Assembly: GCA_004352715.1 (NCBI GenBank)
Contig: SCFE01000016.1
Location: 1,682,902-1,746,901 of the forward strand
DNA: 64,000 nucleotides
Direction: 5' to 3'
Source: Hofstenia miamia
Lineage: Eukaryota; Xenacoelomorpha; Acoela
A program made the position numbers and the translations under genes. The notes beneath the pieces are model-generated. The model had not been told where the DNA came from and searched no databases. It saw only the letters and a list, made by a program, of their open reading frames with translations. Positions 21,400 to 36,100 of this stretch are shown here, one piece after another (the first letter of the stretch is position 1; every line of letters starts with the position of its first letter).

Positions 21400-23270
21400 T
21401 TTTTGATTTGAATCTATAGTATTGATCTTATTTATAAGCTTTTTGTGCGCATATAAAAGAAATATATTATTATTATTACTATTATTATTACATAAATACA
21501 TAATTATAGATAGCGCTTTGTACAGAGAAATCTTATTCATGGCGTTTTGTAAATATGTGAATTGTCCACATTATTTAAGACAGTGGCTAACTCTGTAAAA
21601 CATATTTGAATTAAATGAATCTCCTTAGTTTATTGCACCTCTTTCAGGAATATGTTAATTACAACACAACAACCATTAGATTTGAATGTAAAAACGAGAT
21701 ATTTCATTAAATCCACTAAGCAATGAGGATTTGTTGAGTAAAACATAATTGTACAAGAAGACATGAATAAGATTTTTCTGTACAAAGCGCAATCTATAAG
21801 CATATATATATATATATATATATACATTGGCTAAAAATACGGTTTTTTGTAATAGAGGCATAAGAGAAATCTAAGGTGGGCTTCAATCATTCGAACAGGG
21901 ACTATTATTAATTATTTATGTTCTTAATGTGAAAATTTTTAACAAAAATACCGATATAAAATTTCATTAAAAATTTAATCAAATATTCTCTATATTTATA
22001 CACAAAATCTTCCCCAATAAATTATATACTCAATAAAGAGCATATATTAGTCGTTATAACAATACGAATAAAACATTGAATCATCGAAATTAATATATTT
22101 ATAGCTTTAACACATTGTATTTGGAAATTTCACCTCAAGTAAATGTTTGAAGTGAAAATTAATAGATTCACACAAATATACTTTTATATCTTGCAATTCG
22201 TTTAGTAATAGATAACTTTTTATGAATTTTTCCTGTGCTATGCGTCCTTAATTATATACAGCGTGCTACAAATTTGTTTAATTATGGAAATATATCTGTC
22301 GATATCTATTATTTTTTAAAAATTTTACATATGCATTTCTCATCGCTTTTACCCTATATTAGTGTTTATTTTGTCCGCGTGCATTCAAAATCCTTTTAGT
22401 ATGTTGGTGGATAGCTCACATTTTGATTTATTAAGTTATTAACACCATTTTATCCGACTAAATTTCACTGATATGAATATAAACTACAAACATTACACCG
22501 TATGAAATTGGAATAAGTTCAATTGGAATAACTTCTACTTACAAAATTTATTACATGGCACTAAGCTGTAAAGGTTAAGAGTGTTGAATGTGGATGAGTT
22601 GGGTCATCCTCAACAAATTTTAAGTAATATTTTCAAAAAATTTATGCTGTGCATTATTATAACTTTGTATTATTTTGTTTGAATATAATTTGTATTATAA
22701 TGCAAAATGATTTCTTGCAGTAAATATGGTTTTTCACATATTTTTTCATTATTTTTCACCCATTATTTGTGGGGGATGAGGGAGGGGCAGGTGTTACCCT
22801 AAAACCAACTCTTCAAAACCACCTAAAATTTCACAACTTAAACAACAAAGGTGCTCTTAGTTAGTTAATAGCCTTAATAATATATGATTTTCATAGTGTA
22901 TTTTTCTTACTCAGTGAAATTTAGCGTATAAAACTACAATTTAAATTACAAATAACTTATGCCATCTCAAATAGGCGGAAACTTAATGTCAGTCTATCTT
23001 TATACATGAAATTTGCCAATCCTAGAATAATTCATTCAGCCACCACCATCTAGCATCCTTTTAATATTCTATGGTTTGCTTTAAATTGGCTATATTTTCA
23101 TCTTAATAAACTTTTCTAAGGAAATAAAATCACATCTCAAATAAAATTCATTCTCAAATTATTGTCTATTCCGAGTATTTTCATATTCGATGTCATATAT
23201 TTTCATATTTTCATTGTTTGGACAGTTGTATTTGCAACACAATATGCTTGCAGTTTAATTTTTAAGCTTA
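21400..23270. other. AT-rich region upstream of endophilin, nothing coding recognised
   Basis: Contains a (TTA)n tail at about 21463-21490 and a (TA)n tract near 21800-21825. The remainder presumably includes the endophilin promoter and 5' UTR. No specific element could be identified. Confidence 0.4.
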
Positions 23271-23273
23271 GTG

Positions 23274-26200
23274 ATGAGCATATCTGGTCTAAAAAAACAA
23301 TTCAATAAAGCAAACCAGGTGTGTAGCTATGTATTTGCATGTATGTGTGAGTTAAACTTGTGTAAATGCTTATATAATATAAAATAGGTTTTATAACAAA
23401 CATTTTTTCAAAATTACCCGATTTCTGTATTTGTGCATAGTAAATGTTTTTCTATTTTGTTTATATTTAATGTTATACTCTAACGCTTCACCTAAATCTT
23501 AATATATTTGCAAAAAATTAATAGAAATGAGGAAATGCAATGTAATTTCAATGGTTCCGATGAAGTTTTGGGGTTAAGTTAGGAGTTTAATAACCAATTT
23601 ATGACGTCTCTCGAATTGGGACCCCTAAAGTAATATAACGAAATGCTGTAACATGATTGTCGTAAGCTTTCCAATAATCTTTAAAATAATACACTTTATC
23701 TGAAATTCTCAAAAATATGGCTTGAAAATCCACTAAGTTGGGGCGTTATTTTATGATTTCGAGCAATTTTTTTTACTTAGTCACAGATTAAATTAATGAA
23801 CAAGGATTTGTAATAAACAATGTGCAATTGGTTCCGCTATACTCCAGAATCACAATTTAAAATTTTTCTGGTGCTCAATGTTCACGCTTATCACTGGTGA
23901 TGCTCAACCAAGTCTACGAAAATAGGCGGAAATACGACTACGCTCGGTTGATTACCCTTGATATGAGCAAACCCTTCGACACAGTCCGTCAGTCATCAAT
24001 AATCGCGGGGCTCAAGAGCATTGTGCCAGCAATTGACGCTAATGTAATCCGCTCGTATAGCAGTTTCTTGACTGGGCGATCACAGTACACAACCCTTAAC
24101 GGTGTGGACTCGGAGCTACGCACCACGAATCTCGGAGTATCGCAGGGAACAGTCAGTGACCTAGTTCTCTTCAACACGGCAACAGATGACATAGTGAGGG
24201 ATTCACCTGTAGCAATAATTATTCTTTTACGACCTTTGCTGACGATAATAACAGGAGATCGAGCTGATCAAATTCTAGACTCTTTGCAGCGCCAATATGC
24301 TTCGAAAAACTTGTTCTTCAACAATAATAAGACGCACGAATTAGTCTTCACATTTAGTTCCTATACCCCCGAACCTCTTGTTGACAAAGTCACAGCTGTG
24401 AAAGTTCTTGGAGTTGTTATTGACGAGAAACTCAGCTTTAGACAACATATTGAGGCCGTAGTTGCGCGAGCAAACACTACAGTGTTCCTGCTGCTGAAGC
24501 TGAAGGAGCTGGTTTATACCCCAGCTTAGTTACAATTCATCTACACGTCTATTGTGGTCAGTATTATTACTTATGGATGCTGCGTGTGGGGAGGGGTGGC
24601 CAAGACTATTCTTGAAAAGATTGACGGAGTACAGAAGAAAGCCGTGCGCTTGGGAATCATCAAACTACATTCCAATAAGGGAACATATCCGCATATCAGA
24701 ACAAAGCCTATCCAGACAAATCCAGCGCATGGGTGAAAAACTTCCGCTGAATAAATACGTTCCGGAGCGAACAGAGTATGCAATCACAACGCTACGACCC
24801 AGACTACCGTCAGTGAGGAAAACGACCAGCTATAAAGAACCCTCCCTCTTCCCCAGCCGATTCCTGAAGTCGNCGGGGCTCAAGAGCATTGTGCCAGCAA
24901 TTGACGCTAATGTAATCCGCTCGTATAGCAGTTTCTTGACTGGGCGATCACAGTACACAACCCTTAACGGTGTGGACTCGGAGCTACGCACCACGAATCT
25001 CGGAGTATCGCAGGGAACAGTCAGTGACCTAGTTCTCTTCAACACGGCAACAGATGACATAGTGAGGAATTCACCTGTAGCAATAATTATTCTTTTACGA
25101 CCTTTGCTGACGATAATAACAGGAGATCGAGCTGATCAAATTCTAGACTCTTTGCAGCGCCAATATGCTTCGAAAAACTTGTTCTTCAACAATAATAAGA
25201 CGCACGAATTAGTCTTCACATTTAGTTCCTATACCCCCGAACCTCTTGTTGACAAAGTCACAGCTGTGAAAGTTCTTGGAGTTGTTATTGACGAGAAACT
25301 CAGCTTTAGACAACATATTGAGGCCGTAGTTGCGCGAGCAAACACTACAGTGTTCCTGCTGCTGAAGCTGAAGGAGCTGGTTTATACCCCAGCTTAGTTA
25401 CAATTCATCTACACGTCTATTGTGGTCAGTATTATTACTTATGGATGCTGCGTGTGGGGAGGGGTGGCCAAGACTATTCTTGAAAAGATTGACGGAGTAC
25501 AGAAGAAAGCCGTGCGCTTGGGAATCATCAAACTACATTCCAATAAGGGAACATATCCGCATATCAGAACAAAGCCTATCCAGACAAATCCAGCGCATGG
25601 GTGAAAAACTTCCGCTGAATAAATACGTTCCGGAGCGAACAGAGTATGCAATCACAACGCTACGACCCAGACTACCGTCAGTGAGGAAAACGACCAGCTA
25701 TAAAGAACCCTCCCTCTTCCCCAGCCGATTCCTGAAGTCGTGAACTCTCCTCCATTCATAATCTTTATATTATGATGATTATCATAATAATAAAAGTTTG
25801 CTTACTTACTTACTAGATCCGTATTAGCTTAAAACCATTTTGTAATTTTCACTTTCTACGGTTTGAACAAATATTTTAATTGTTATATTATTCAATTATG
25901 GAAAATACTTACTTAAATTTGTAGGGCTTTTAGATATAAATTTGTTCTATTAGCACGACAAATTTCATTTGATTTAGACTAGAGAATGGTTGAGATATCA
26001 GAGAAAAACCCTTTTTACACTTCATGCAAAATCAGTAGAAATACATACTTTCGTAATTTTATATAAAATCATTTTTTGCTAATATGAGCAAATACTGCCT
26101 ACTTAAAGATATAAACTGATTATGGCAAACAAATCCTGCCGTTGGCATGGTCGATTACCATTTATGTGCTTTCATTTTATAAAATTTGAACTATGTATAA

Positions 26201-29200
26201 TGTATTTGGTGAATGAATTCCTTTTCTAGACTAAATTACATGCTTAATAAACTATATGTAATGTACATGTATTTCTTTTAGAAAATCTTATTTTTATCAG
26301 TTTAAAACTGCAGCATTGTATTTTATTTATGGATAAGTTACTATTTCATCATTTTCAACCGATATTCTTTAAAAATATTAAGTAGACTAGTAGCATTCAT
26401 ATTTCATTGAAAAAATATTTCATCAAATGTGGTTGCTGCATCGTTCGAGCTAGCTTACATTGTACGTTTACCTCATATTCTTGTCTATTCGTAAAATATA
26501 TATGTTTAGGTTATGTTTTTGCTGTCATACGGAAATATCAACATGATCAATTGTAAATTTACCCTAAATCGATTAATAATTGATAAATGTAGTATATTAT
26601 TAAGTTTTCATTCTATTTGTTTCTTATCATTAAATATTAATGCTTTAAAACAAATTGTATTTAGAATTTGTATCCAATTTTAGTAGTTTAACGAGCAGCG
26701 GATTGTTATCCTTACATATACCACATTAGATTTAAAATTTTGTTTATTTATAGTTCTTTTAGCAAACAAATGGCTTTATTTTGTAGTGCAAACATGCTGT
26801 TTTCTAAATTCTAATGCCATAATTGAGTTTGTTAATGCTTTCTATCCTACGATATTTTATTTGTTGTATTCAGAAAGTGTGAACTAGTTTTGTTTAATTG
26901 CAAATATTATTTAAATCGAGCAGCCAAATATTGACATTTTTGCTACACAGTCTATCATGTGATTTTAATTTGGAAATTTACGTGTTGGACAAAACTCTTA
27001 ATGGATTTTCCATGAGTGATTAGCATTGGCTTCAAAAATCCATCAAACACTGAAATTATTAAAATTTCATCTTATTTTGTCAATTCGCAACCGAATACAT
27101 CCTTACAATTACATCGTTTAATTTGAAGTGCATGAATTTAACTCAGCTATGCCTTTATTCATTCAATAGCAGCAATTTTGTAATCAATAATGACAATTTT
27201 GCAATCGATTCTATCATTTTTCGAACAAAAGTGACATAACTGCTTAATATTCTCTCGTTTTAAGGACATTTTTTCTTGTGTTTTATATATTAAGATGGAT
27301 AACGGGTGAGTTATATTTGTATGAATATAAAATCAATACACGTCAGTATTGTATAAAAATATCTATGATCGTAAATTCAAATTTGTCAAGTTTAATTTTG
27401 TGTTCAAGAAATGCTCATTAAGTCTGTTTTTATTCATGTACACATAATTTTCAGGCAACAGTTTGAATTACTGGATTGATTTAAAAATTAACAAATATTT
27501 GCAAAAGTATCACCATTGAATTGAAAATGGTTTAATGTTATTAACTTATCGGTTTGTAGCAGTTACAGTGACATTACCTTTTAATTCAGTTTCTAGTTTT
27601 TATTTCGTCACTCTTTTCGTTATCTGATACATGACATAACATTCGAGCAGAAAGAAATATTCAATATTTTTTACATTGTGATTTGTAATTCATTTTTGCC
27701 CTTAGAAATTTCGAACACGTAAGATGTTTACAGCAATACATATTTTTATAGGCACAGATTTATCAACAGGTTTTGATTTCATTACTTACTGTTATCAGTC
27801 ATTAAGGAGGCCAATTGTTGTATTGCGTTATTTCTAAATTGGAGAAAAATTTTAGAAACCACAATGCATTCTTTGTGCGAAAGTAGATGTGTGTAAATTT
27901 CGCATGCAACTGTTGGTGTCTGGGATATCAATAGCAGGAAGGCTTACTTATAGCAATGAATTTCCGACGGTATTGAACGCTTATGACTGACTGAACTAAT
28001 AGTTAATCTGAAAACAACACAAGGCAGAGGAGAACAGGGGCTCCGAAAAAATAATGGCCATATTATGGTACCCTAGCCATAAATTATGCTCTATTACTAA
28101 CTTTTTCCGTATATTATTTTTATTTCGCATGGAAAGCAATAAATAATGGCAATTATTGTATTTTCGCAGAAAATAATTATTCAAACAAAACTAAATCAAA
28201 TCAGTTCTTAAATGAGTTCTGCGTTCCAATACGGTTTGTTGACTAGAAGGAACAGTTCTGCTTCCAAATGCATAGCCGTCATGTTGTGCCGGAGCTTTCC
28301 AAAATGTGCATGTTTGTTGGCGCTGGAAAAGCACATAAACCAGTAATTTCAAATATCAAATTGCTGGTAAAGCACCATGTATATATGCTCATAAGTTCTC
28401 GAATTAAGAAGAGACTGAATTGTCCACATTATCGGTTCTTGCATTAGCATATTAATGTTTTTCTGTTGGTGGGGAAAGAAGCTGGGCTACATTCCGAAAT
28501 GCGTTTGAGGGGCTTTCCAACCATGCATTATGACGGCCTGCCTTGATCACAATAAAGACAATACTATTCTGTATTTGTGTCTTTATCAATTAATTATTGA
28601 TATTAAAAGGTGTACTTTATCTAAATGTCAATGAGCATTGTCTGAATAAATTACAATAAACTTAATAGAAGTAATAATTGTGTAAAAAATTCTCAATTAT
28701 GTACAAAAATAGTAAACAACTTGGCGCTAGCACATTTTTAAATAGCCATGTGTACAAACGTATTATGTTACGAACTTCTTATTCTACTATTGATATACGT
28801 TTAAATTGTTTAATCTTCAAATTTTTAAAATGGGAAATCCTTTTTTAATATTTGATTACTGTTACTTATGTACACCCCCTGTCTTTAATTGAAATAATAT
28901 TCAATCTTTATTTTGAAATGCTTCTATTTAGTATGTGAGTGAAAAAATTGGTGGTGTCGAGGGCACGAAACTAGATGATGACTTTACAGCAATTCAAGAT
29001 GTATGCTTTTATAATTCTTTTAAATTCATATAATTTTTCTAGAAAACACAAATTTATGCCAACCTCGTTCATGATTTACAAACTAAAATGTTGGAAATAT
29101 TGCATCCTAATCCAGGTAGATATTTTTTTAGCGTATTTCTTATTCATTCGTAATTAGCTGTCAGAATGAAAATTTCAACATACAATGCCATGTCTAAAGT

Positions 29201-32200
29201 TCGAGGGCAATCGAAATCCGCGAAATATCCGGCATTAGAATCAGAGTTTTCGGAAGATTTGATGAAGTACTCCAAAGATTTTGATGATTCGCCTATAATG
29301 GGTATTTTTTAAATTTTTTTCGTTGTATGGCTATCGGTGTGCACTCTCCATGTGTCATTTTTGCAATTTACTGCAATTTTTAGTTTTTAATTGATCGTAT
29401 ATGCAAAGCTACCCTATTGATTTAATTTTTTATTTTATATTTGAAAAGGTTTTCTAATTCGTTTTGTTTTAGGACAATTTGGTAAGCATGTTAGTGGGTT
29501 TGTTTTGTTCATGTGTTTCATTAGCTCTTCCATCTTGTTACAGCTTTCCTAGTACTTCATTTTTAAAACATTTGCCTGATAAGAGCAATCCAGTTATCAC
29601 TGCTTTTAAAGTACTAATGTATTTCATTGTTAATGGATGGCATCCCATTGGTTGGTTTCCTCTTATTCATACAAAGTTCTTTTCTAAATGTTGTTTGCCG
29701 CAATTTAATTTATTTTTGTTCTGCGATTACTTGCATTTTGCTTTTCTTTTATGAACATGTATGCGGTGGTTTGATCAGCTTTGCATGGTTATTGTATATA
29801 TACTGAGTATTTCAATATAAATTCCCAGAACACTGGAGTTTTCCATTAAATTTCACAATCTAAAATTTAAATAACTAATATTATTTCCGAGTGGTCGATT
29901 ATATTTGCTTTACGATTGTGCCTGATGAGTATTAAATATATAGAACAAAAAGTGCATATGTCATTTTAGTTTTAGTGTGTTAACCTGATTCATAATTGAA
30001 TAGTTTCCGTCAAGAAATTGCAAACTTTTGTTTTCATCGGTTTTACATATTTTAAACATAAATTCAGCGCGGATTTTTTTTCATGCAAGAGCGAATTCAT
30101 TCAATTTTTACATTCAAATTATTGTTTGTGATTGTTTATATTTAAATTTTTCATTTAATCTCTTGCATCTCCTTGTTCATACATGTACATATATTAATTT
30201 CTAAGAATTTTAAGACGATTTGATTTTTGTGAGAAATACGTGAATCTAATTCATGGTAGTATATAGTTATTTTTCGTATATTTCAATTTTCACTGTTCAT
30301 CACGCATTGTCGCTAAATAATCTCCACTTAATGTTGTGATTCCTCTATATAGCAGCTCCCCTCAAACGGTCTATTTAATTTAATTTATTCTGCTTATACC
30401 ATAAGATTTTCTTCCTATAATTCTGAGTTATTGTATTGATTTTAAAAATTCTGCTGCTAATATATTTTGCATATCTTAATTGTGCGGGACATATTTTCAC
30501 ATTTATTTTTGCAGATATATAATTTATCCTCAATTTAATATGTTACTACTAGCGTACACATTTAATGCTCTGAAAGGTTCATTATATTTAACATTTAACA
30601 AATCAAATTTCTGACTAGTATTATTTGTAATTCCTTAACTTCAAACAGTTGATGTTTCATTTACGGGATTGCTTTACATTAGCATCTAAGAGTTTAAATG
30701 CGTAATGCTTATGGACGTTCGTTCACATTTCAATTAAGTTTTACAACAAATTTAAAAAATAATTAAATTTTTCCAATTATTTCTATATGGTTAAATAACA
30801 AAAATACATAAAACACTAATATATGCAGATTGCGATTCTGCCGATTTTGGCCAAAATTGAAGTTATGCCATGGGACCACATAGAACCAGAAAATTTTATG
30901 AGGTGAGACAGGAACAATGAACCTGGTGACCCTTAGAACCCTTGTGCACATTCAAATGTGGCTTTCAGAAAATTTTGCAAGATAGAAATTTACAATAAAG
31001 TACCTTGATTTTAAAAACATTTCAAATTCATTTAATTGATTCTCTTACAAAAATGTTTATAGTGTGTGTTTTTTACAAACTCTGAATAGTATTTACTGTG
31101 AACGTGAGACGTGCAAAAATTTTCATACCAAAACTGCCAATGATGATAATTTACACTAAGTCATTGTAGTATTAACCATGATTACATGATGTCCCATGAA
31201 TTGCTGTTCTTCATTATTATTAGTACAAAATTAAAACCGGCTCCAAACTATAAAGGAGCCTGTGTAATCACTTGCTCCAATTAAATTAACCTTTGTACAT
31301 TGTGAGCATTCATAATATCTTTCAACTTATCCCTGAAAGCCAGCAAGAACCAAAGCTGGTAAACGCGTTGCTCAATGAATTGATCTAATCTTCTTTTCCA
31401 TTTCGCCACAATGGTGAAATTTAGCCAATATCAAACGCTTTGTTTTTTTAAAAACATACTGCTATTCTCATCGTTTTCTTAGTGCTAGAAAAAAGTGTTT
31501 TAGCATTTAAAAATGTAGTCGTTGTTTGGCATACTTTCATTAAATATCAATATATCTAGAAGTTTTTTCTCTCATTTATTCTTTGTGGTTTCTTTTGTGT
31601 CTATTTCTGACTAGTTTGAATTGTGTCCATTGATGAAACAATTTCGCTTGAAACTGTTTCACAGAATTGCAAGCACCGATCGCAGTCGTCCTCAATAAAG
31701 TTAATGAATTAATCTGGATGAAACGATGTCAATTTCAAATTTTACTTAATTATATCAACTACAAACTTTTTTATTAGTTTTCAAAAGAAAACAGCTAGTT
31801 GTATCGGATATGGCATTTCTAATATTTGCAATGACAGATGTTTTGATAATCAAGGTCTTCATATGCTGGATGTGTGAATCATCACCGTGCAAAATATTTC
31901 GAATTTTCTATTAGGTTTAAAAAAGTAATCTTTCAGCTTTTAAAATGTTTGAATAAACGCACCTTCATTACCCGAATAACGAATAATGACTGTATTAAGT
32001 TTTTTTATCCTATAAACATTGAAATTGAAATCCGCATGAACCATAATAACGATCACTTGAGATTAGGGCATTTCTCTTAACTTTTTAACTTGTTAGGTGT
32101 AACTTGCTAACTTGAATGGTTACTTTAGCAAACAAATTTAACATTAATATTATTGTTATTGTATTCTATTATGTATAACTAACAAATTTACCTTGTGTTT

Positions 32201-33114
32201 GATCTCTTTTCAATCTTTGGAACTAAATTTTGTCCTTTGGGCTTAATTGTTTGCTAATACTATAATTATAGGCAGTGTTTTAAAAGAGACTTCGAATGTC
32301 TTCTCGGATCTTGGACTTATCAAGGAAAATCTGGATTCAACTGTAAAGCAGGAAGTGATTGATCCACTCTCTCAATTAGAAACTACTGAAATAAAGGAAG
32401 TACAGGTAGCGATTTTATAAATACATCAGAAATGTTAGAAGCACCGTTATTTATAATTAGAATTAGGGTTGTCTTCAAAAGCATGTGTCTGTTAGTAATC
32501 AGTATTTTCCAATATCTCGAGGCGCGATAAAACACCTATCTAAATCAATGGTTCATTCATATATATATATATATAATGGTACAATTAATAGTTCAAAATA
32601 TTGCGAAATACTCTGAGAATTTGTACCATACGCAAGGACTCCTTTAATATTATTATAGAACTCCTTGACCATACGCAACCTGCTTATATCCCGATTCATT
32701 GATCTTAGAACAAGAAGAAGTAACCCCTCATTCCTCACAATCGACAAAAGAATTTTTTACCAATTATAATATTCAAGTTATGCAATGCCCACCGAATTCG
32801 CCAGCTCTAGTACCCATAGAGAACGTGTGGCAGATTCTGAAGGATTTTGCCGAGAAAAAAATCCCATAAATCTGAAAGAATTAAAGGGTTACATTCTTGA
32901 ATGGCAACACCAAATTACTCAAGAATTTAGATCCCGTTTAATGTATTCAGTTTCAAGACGTTTACCTGCGTGTCACGCTTTGCATGGCAAGCTTGTCAAA
33001 TAACTTTGTCACCAGATTACAAGCTGAGACAATTATATTTTCAAATATACTTTACAAACCTTTATTCGTCTTTCGTTTTTATCAAGAATATTTTTATAAT
33101 GGGGATACTTTTTA

Positions 33115-33156
<42 letters not shown>

Positions 33157-36100
33157 CACCAACAAACGATTTGAATTGAATTATTGTTGCTGAGTTGTTT
33201 CAGACAAACCCTTACAAAACTAATTGCAGCAAGTGCACTGTTGTTTTTGGTCACTCAGTAATTGAACTGAAATTATTGAGAAGTGAAATTATTAATTACT
33301 TCTTGCAATTGCAAATGATATCTACCAAAATCTAGCAGGACTTATGAAATCTGATTGTAATTTAACCGCTAAATAGGTCAATTGGCCTGAAATTGAAATG
33401 CTGGCGCTTCTAGAGTTAAAAATCTGACGCATCCTGATTTAAGATATTTTGATAAACGGGTTCTGACACAGCATTATTTAAAACTTATTAAACAAATTGT
33501 ATTTTGTACCACATAGTTTTACAATATTAGTTAAAAATGGACACAAATGATGTATACAAAAGAAGGTTACCCTTTGTAGGACGGCGCTACATTGATTATG
33601 CAGTGAAAATCAAAGGGAACAATGATGCACCAGATGCTTGCGTTAGAGCAGATTTTGGAATAGTACCTGAACGAAACAATGTTTTGAATATGATTTAAGT
33701 ATCTGATTGACTTGAGAAATTGCATTGATAAGTAATTTAGGTTTTAAATGTATTTAATACCGCCACTGATGTACGACATGTAGTGGTGCAAGACGATATC
33801 TTTTGTCAACAGGAGATGGAAAATTTGTTGTGCATAGCAACACGCGTTCTTAATTGATATTTCAATCCGTCTGCAGTGCATATTTGTCTTAACCATTTAA
33901 CAAATTATTTGAATAGGAAATGGAGAAAGTTGTTACTGCATAGTATATATTTTCTTGTGTTTGTAGAATAAGATTATCGATAAGCCTTGTAAATAACAAT
34001 ATGAGTTATATAATAAATTCAAAATCTCCCAAATTACAATCAGCTTTAAAATCTCGTTTCGCAATAAAAAAAATAAAATTTACAATAATCTATTTTGGTT
34101 GGTTCTTATTCGAAGTTTCAGTGCTTCTACGGAATAAAACTTTTTACATAATATTCTGTAAACAGGTTTCCGGCATCATCTGTATTTTTGAAAATATAGT
34201 TTCACATTTGATTTTGCAATTGTTTTAACTCATATGTAATGGAATAGCTCGTTTCTCATTCTAATAATTTTGAAGTTGCAACAATCTGGCTACCAGATGC
34301 GCGTTTAGGATTTTTAAAACGGAGGTGGGGCTGACACCAATTGTTATGGAAAAAATGGTAAACAAAAAATTTTTTGAACAAAAGTAAATTTACACAAAAG
34401 GCAATCGTCTGTTTTTAGCAGCAAATCGATTGATGACATCTTGAATTAAAGTGAACTATTTTCAATTTTGAGAAAATGAACATTTTAATTAAGTGTTTGC
34501 AGCTGACCCAAAAGGAGGAGTGGTGGTCGCCTCCCCCTAAACGCGCCACTGCTAGCTACATATTGTAATATGATTGGCTCATAGTATTAATAAAGTCGTA
34601 ACTACTGTCTTTATATAACACATTTTTAATAAATCTACATAATTTTGAATAGGTGGTTAGTTCGTTACTTATTGTACAAAATATATAAATTCACAATCTT
34701 ATTAAGTTTTTTTATCCCAAGCACATTTTACCTACTTCCACTTGTCACTTATTTTTTATGATTGTACTAAGAAGAGATTTTATTGTTTTATTAGCATTCT
34801 ATACTAGAATAAAAAATTGTTCTTCAAACTCCTAGAAATTGTTTTGAATCCGTCGTCACTAAACTTCCAGTACTTACTTATTAATTTTGCAAGATGTTTA
34901 CTTTTTCTTTGTTTAACTGTCTTTATCGTTATACTTTCAATTTATTTTGATGTTTGAATCAATTGCTTCCTCGATCTAATTATTTAATGGCAAATAAATA
35001 ATTTGAATCCATTCAATTTCATTGAAGAATAAATAGGAGCGAATGCTCCTAACTATTGCACGTTCAAAACTGGTTGTTACAGCATGCGCTGTCAAAGTCA
35101 ACCCAGTGTGATAAGTACACTCTGGTATTTATATTTTCAAAGTTAGTTTAGATGATTTTTAATAAATAAACTATTCATCCTAATCCAATTTTAATTGCTT
35201 CTGTTGAGTTTGTTAACTACCGTGTGTTTCTTTTTATGTGTATAGACCACCTCTTACACATGGAAATCTGTTTATTCATAGGCAAAAATTTGTACTCATC
35301 TGTATTGCACAGAGTTACGAACTATATCGAAATTATAGTAGAAACTGATAGCAGTCTGCAGCGACATTGCATCTTTATTTTCCTCTCAAAGTTCTTGCAG
35401 AAACTTCATTTTCTTTTAACACTTACGCCACACATGCTTTGGACGGTCTACAAATTTGTATCCCAGTAATTTTATGACTAAGTTGTTGTAACTTTTGATA
35501 CATATTCTGTTAAACATATGTATATGTGTATACGAAAATGTCTTACAGATTTTGCAATTCATCATGTTTCCCTTTAGGGGCATTGCTTTGATAGATTTTT
35601 TTAATCCCGTCCAAACAACAATAAGTAGGAGTACTTTTCAGTGATTTATCTTAAATTTAGATTTTTCAACATGCATTGGAACTGATCAAATGTGTGGTTT
35701 AAACCGGCCACTATCAACCGCGGTGCATTTGCGGACAGAATTGTCTGTAGATTGTAATTCAAAATAGATTCAACCGAAATTTTCATCGGTCAATGATTTG
35801 ATGTTAATCAAAAGTGTTAGGCACTAGCGTAATTAACCACATATGGTTTAAATTTATTATTTTTGACAGTGATTGATGTTTAGAATGAATGCCATTCTAA
35901 CTACTTATATATCCTTAAATATATTTTATTTGCATATAGTCTTTTGATATCCAAATTTTTCTATCTCCAATGAAATTAATGAAAAATAGACACCATTTTG
36001 GCATTAAATTATGCTGAACGTAGAAGATGCCTCTTGTTTAGAAGTTTGTTCTCAACTGAATTCATCTCAGTTTTTTTATTTGTTTCTATTCGTGCATTCT

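Larger units (their letters stand above)
23897..25740 (+). mobile_element. Jockey-superfamily LINE fragment with 867-bp tandem copy
   Basis: The frame from 23897 has RT motif A as L-D-M-S-K-P-F-D and motif B as G-V-S-Q-G-T-V-S. The catalytic F-A-D-D lies in another frame near 24228. It continues through [13 protein letters not shown] to a stop at 24527, then the tail with Y-G-C-C-V-W-G-G. The segment 24006-24872 recurs at 24874-25740 after a single N. The copies differ, as far as I can read, only at 24200 (G) versus 25068 (A). The element ends with TGA at 25741 and a short ATAATAATAAA-type tail near 25785. It is 5'-truncated and not functional. Confidence 0.8.
23319..28931 (+). other. Endophilin intron 1
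   Basis: This 5.6 kb intron separates the 15-codon first exon from the rest of the gene. It holds a Jockey-type LINE fragment assembled as two tandem copies (23897-25740). From about 25760 to 28931 I recognise no exon, RNA or element. Confidence 0.85.

Noticed and set aside
27295-27310. ATG followed by a GTGAGT donor (MDNG) as an alternative endophilin first exon
   Set aside because: It would leave phase 2, whereas exon 2 needs phase 0, and the encoded residues do not resemble the conserved N terminus. The exon at 23274-23318 fits both.
29479-29754. 91-codon plus frame in endophilin intron 4
   Set aside because: Hydrophobic composition as expected from T-rich DNA, no splice partner in phase and no homology.
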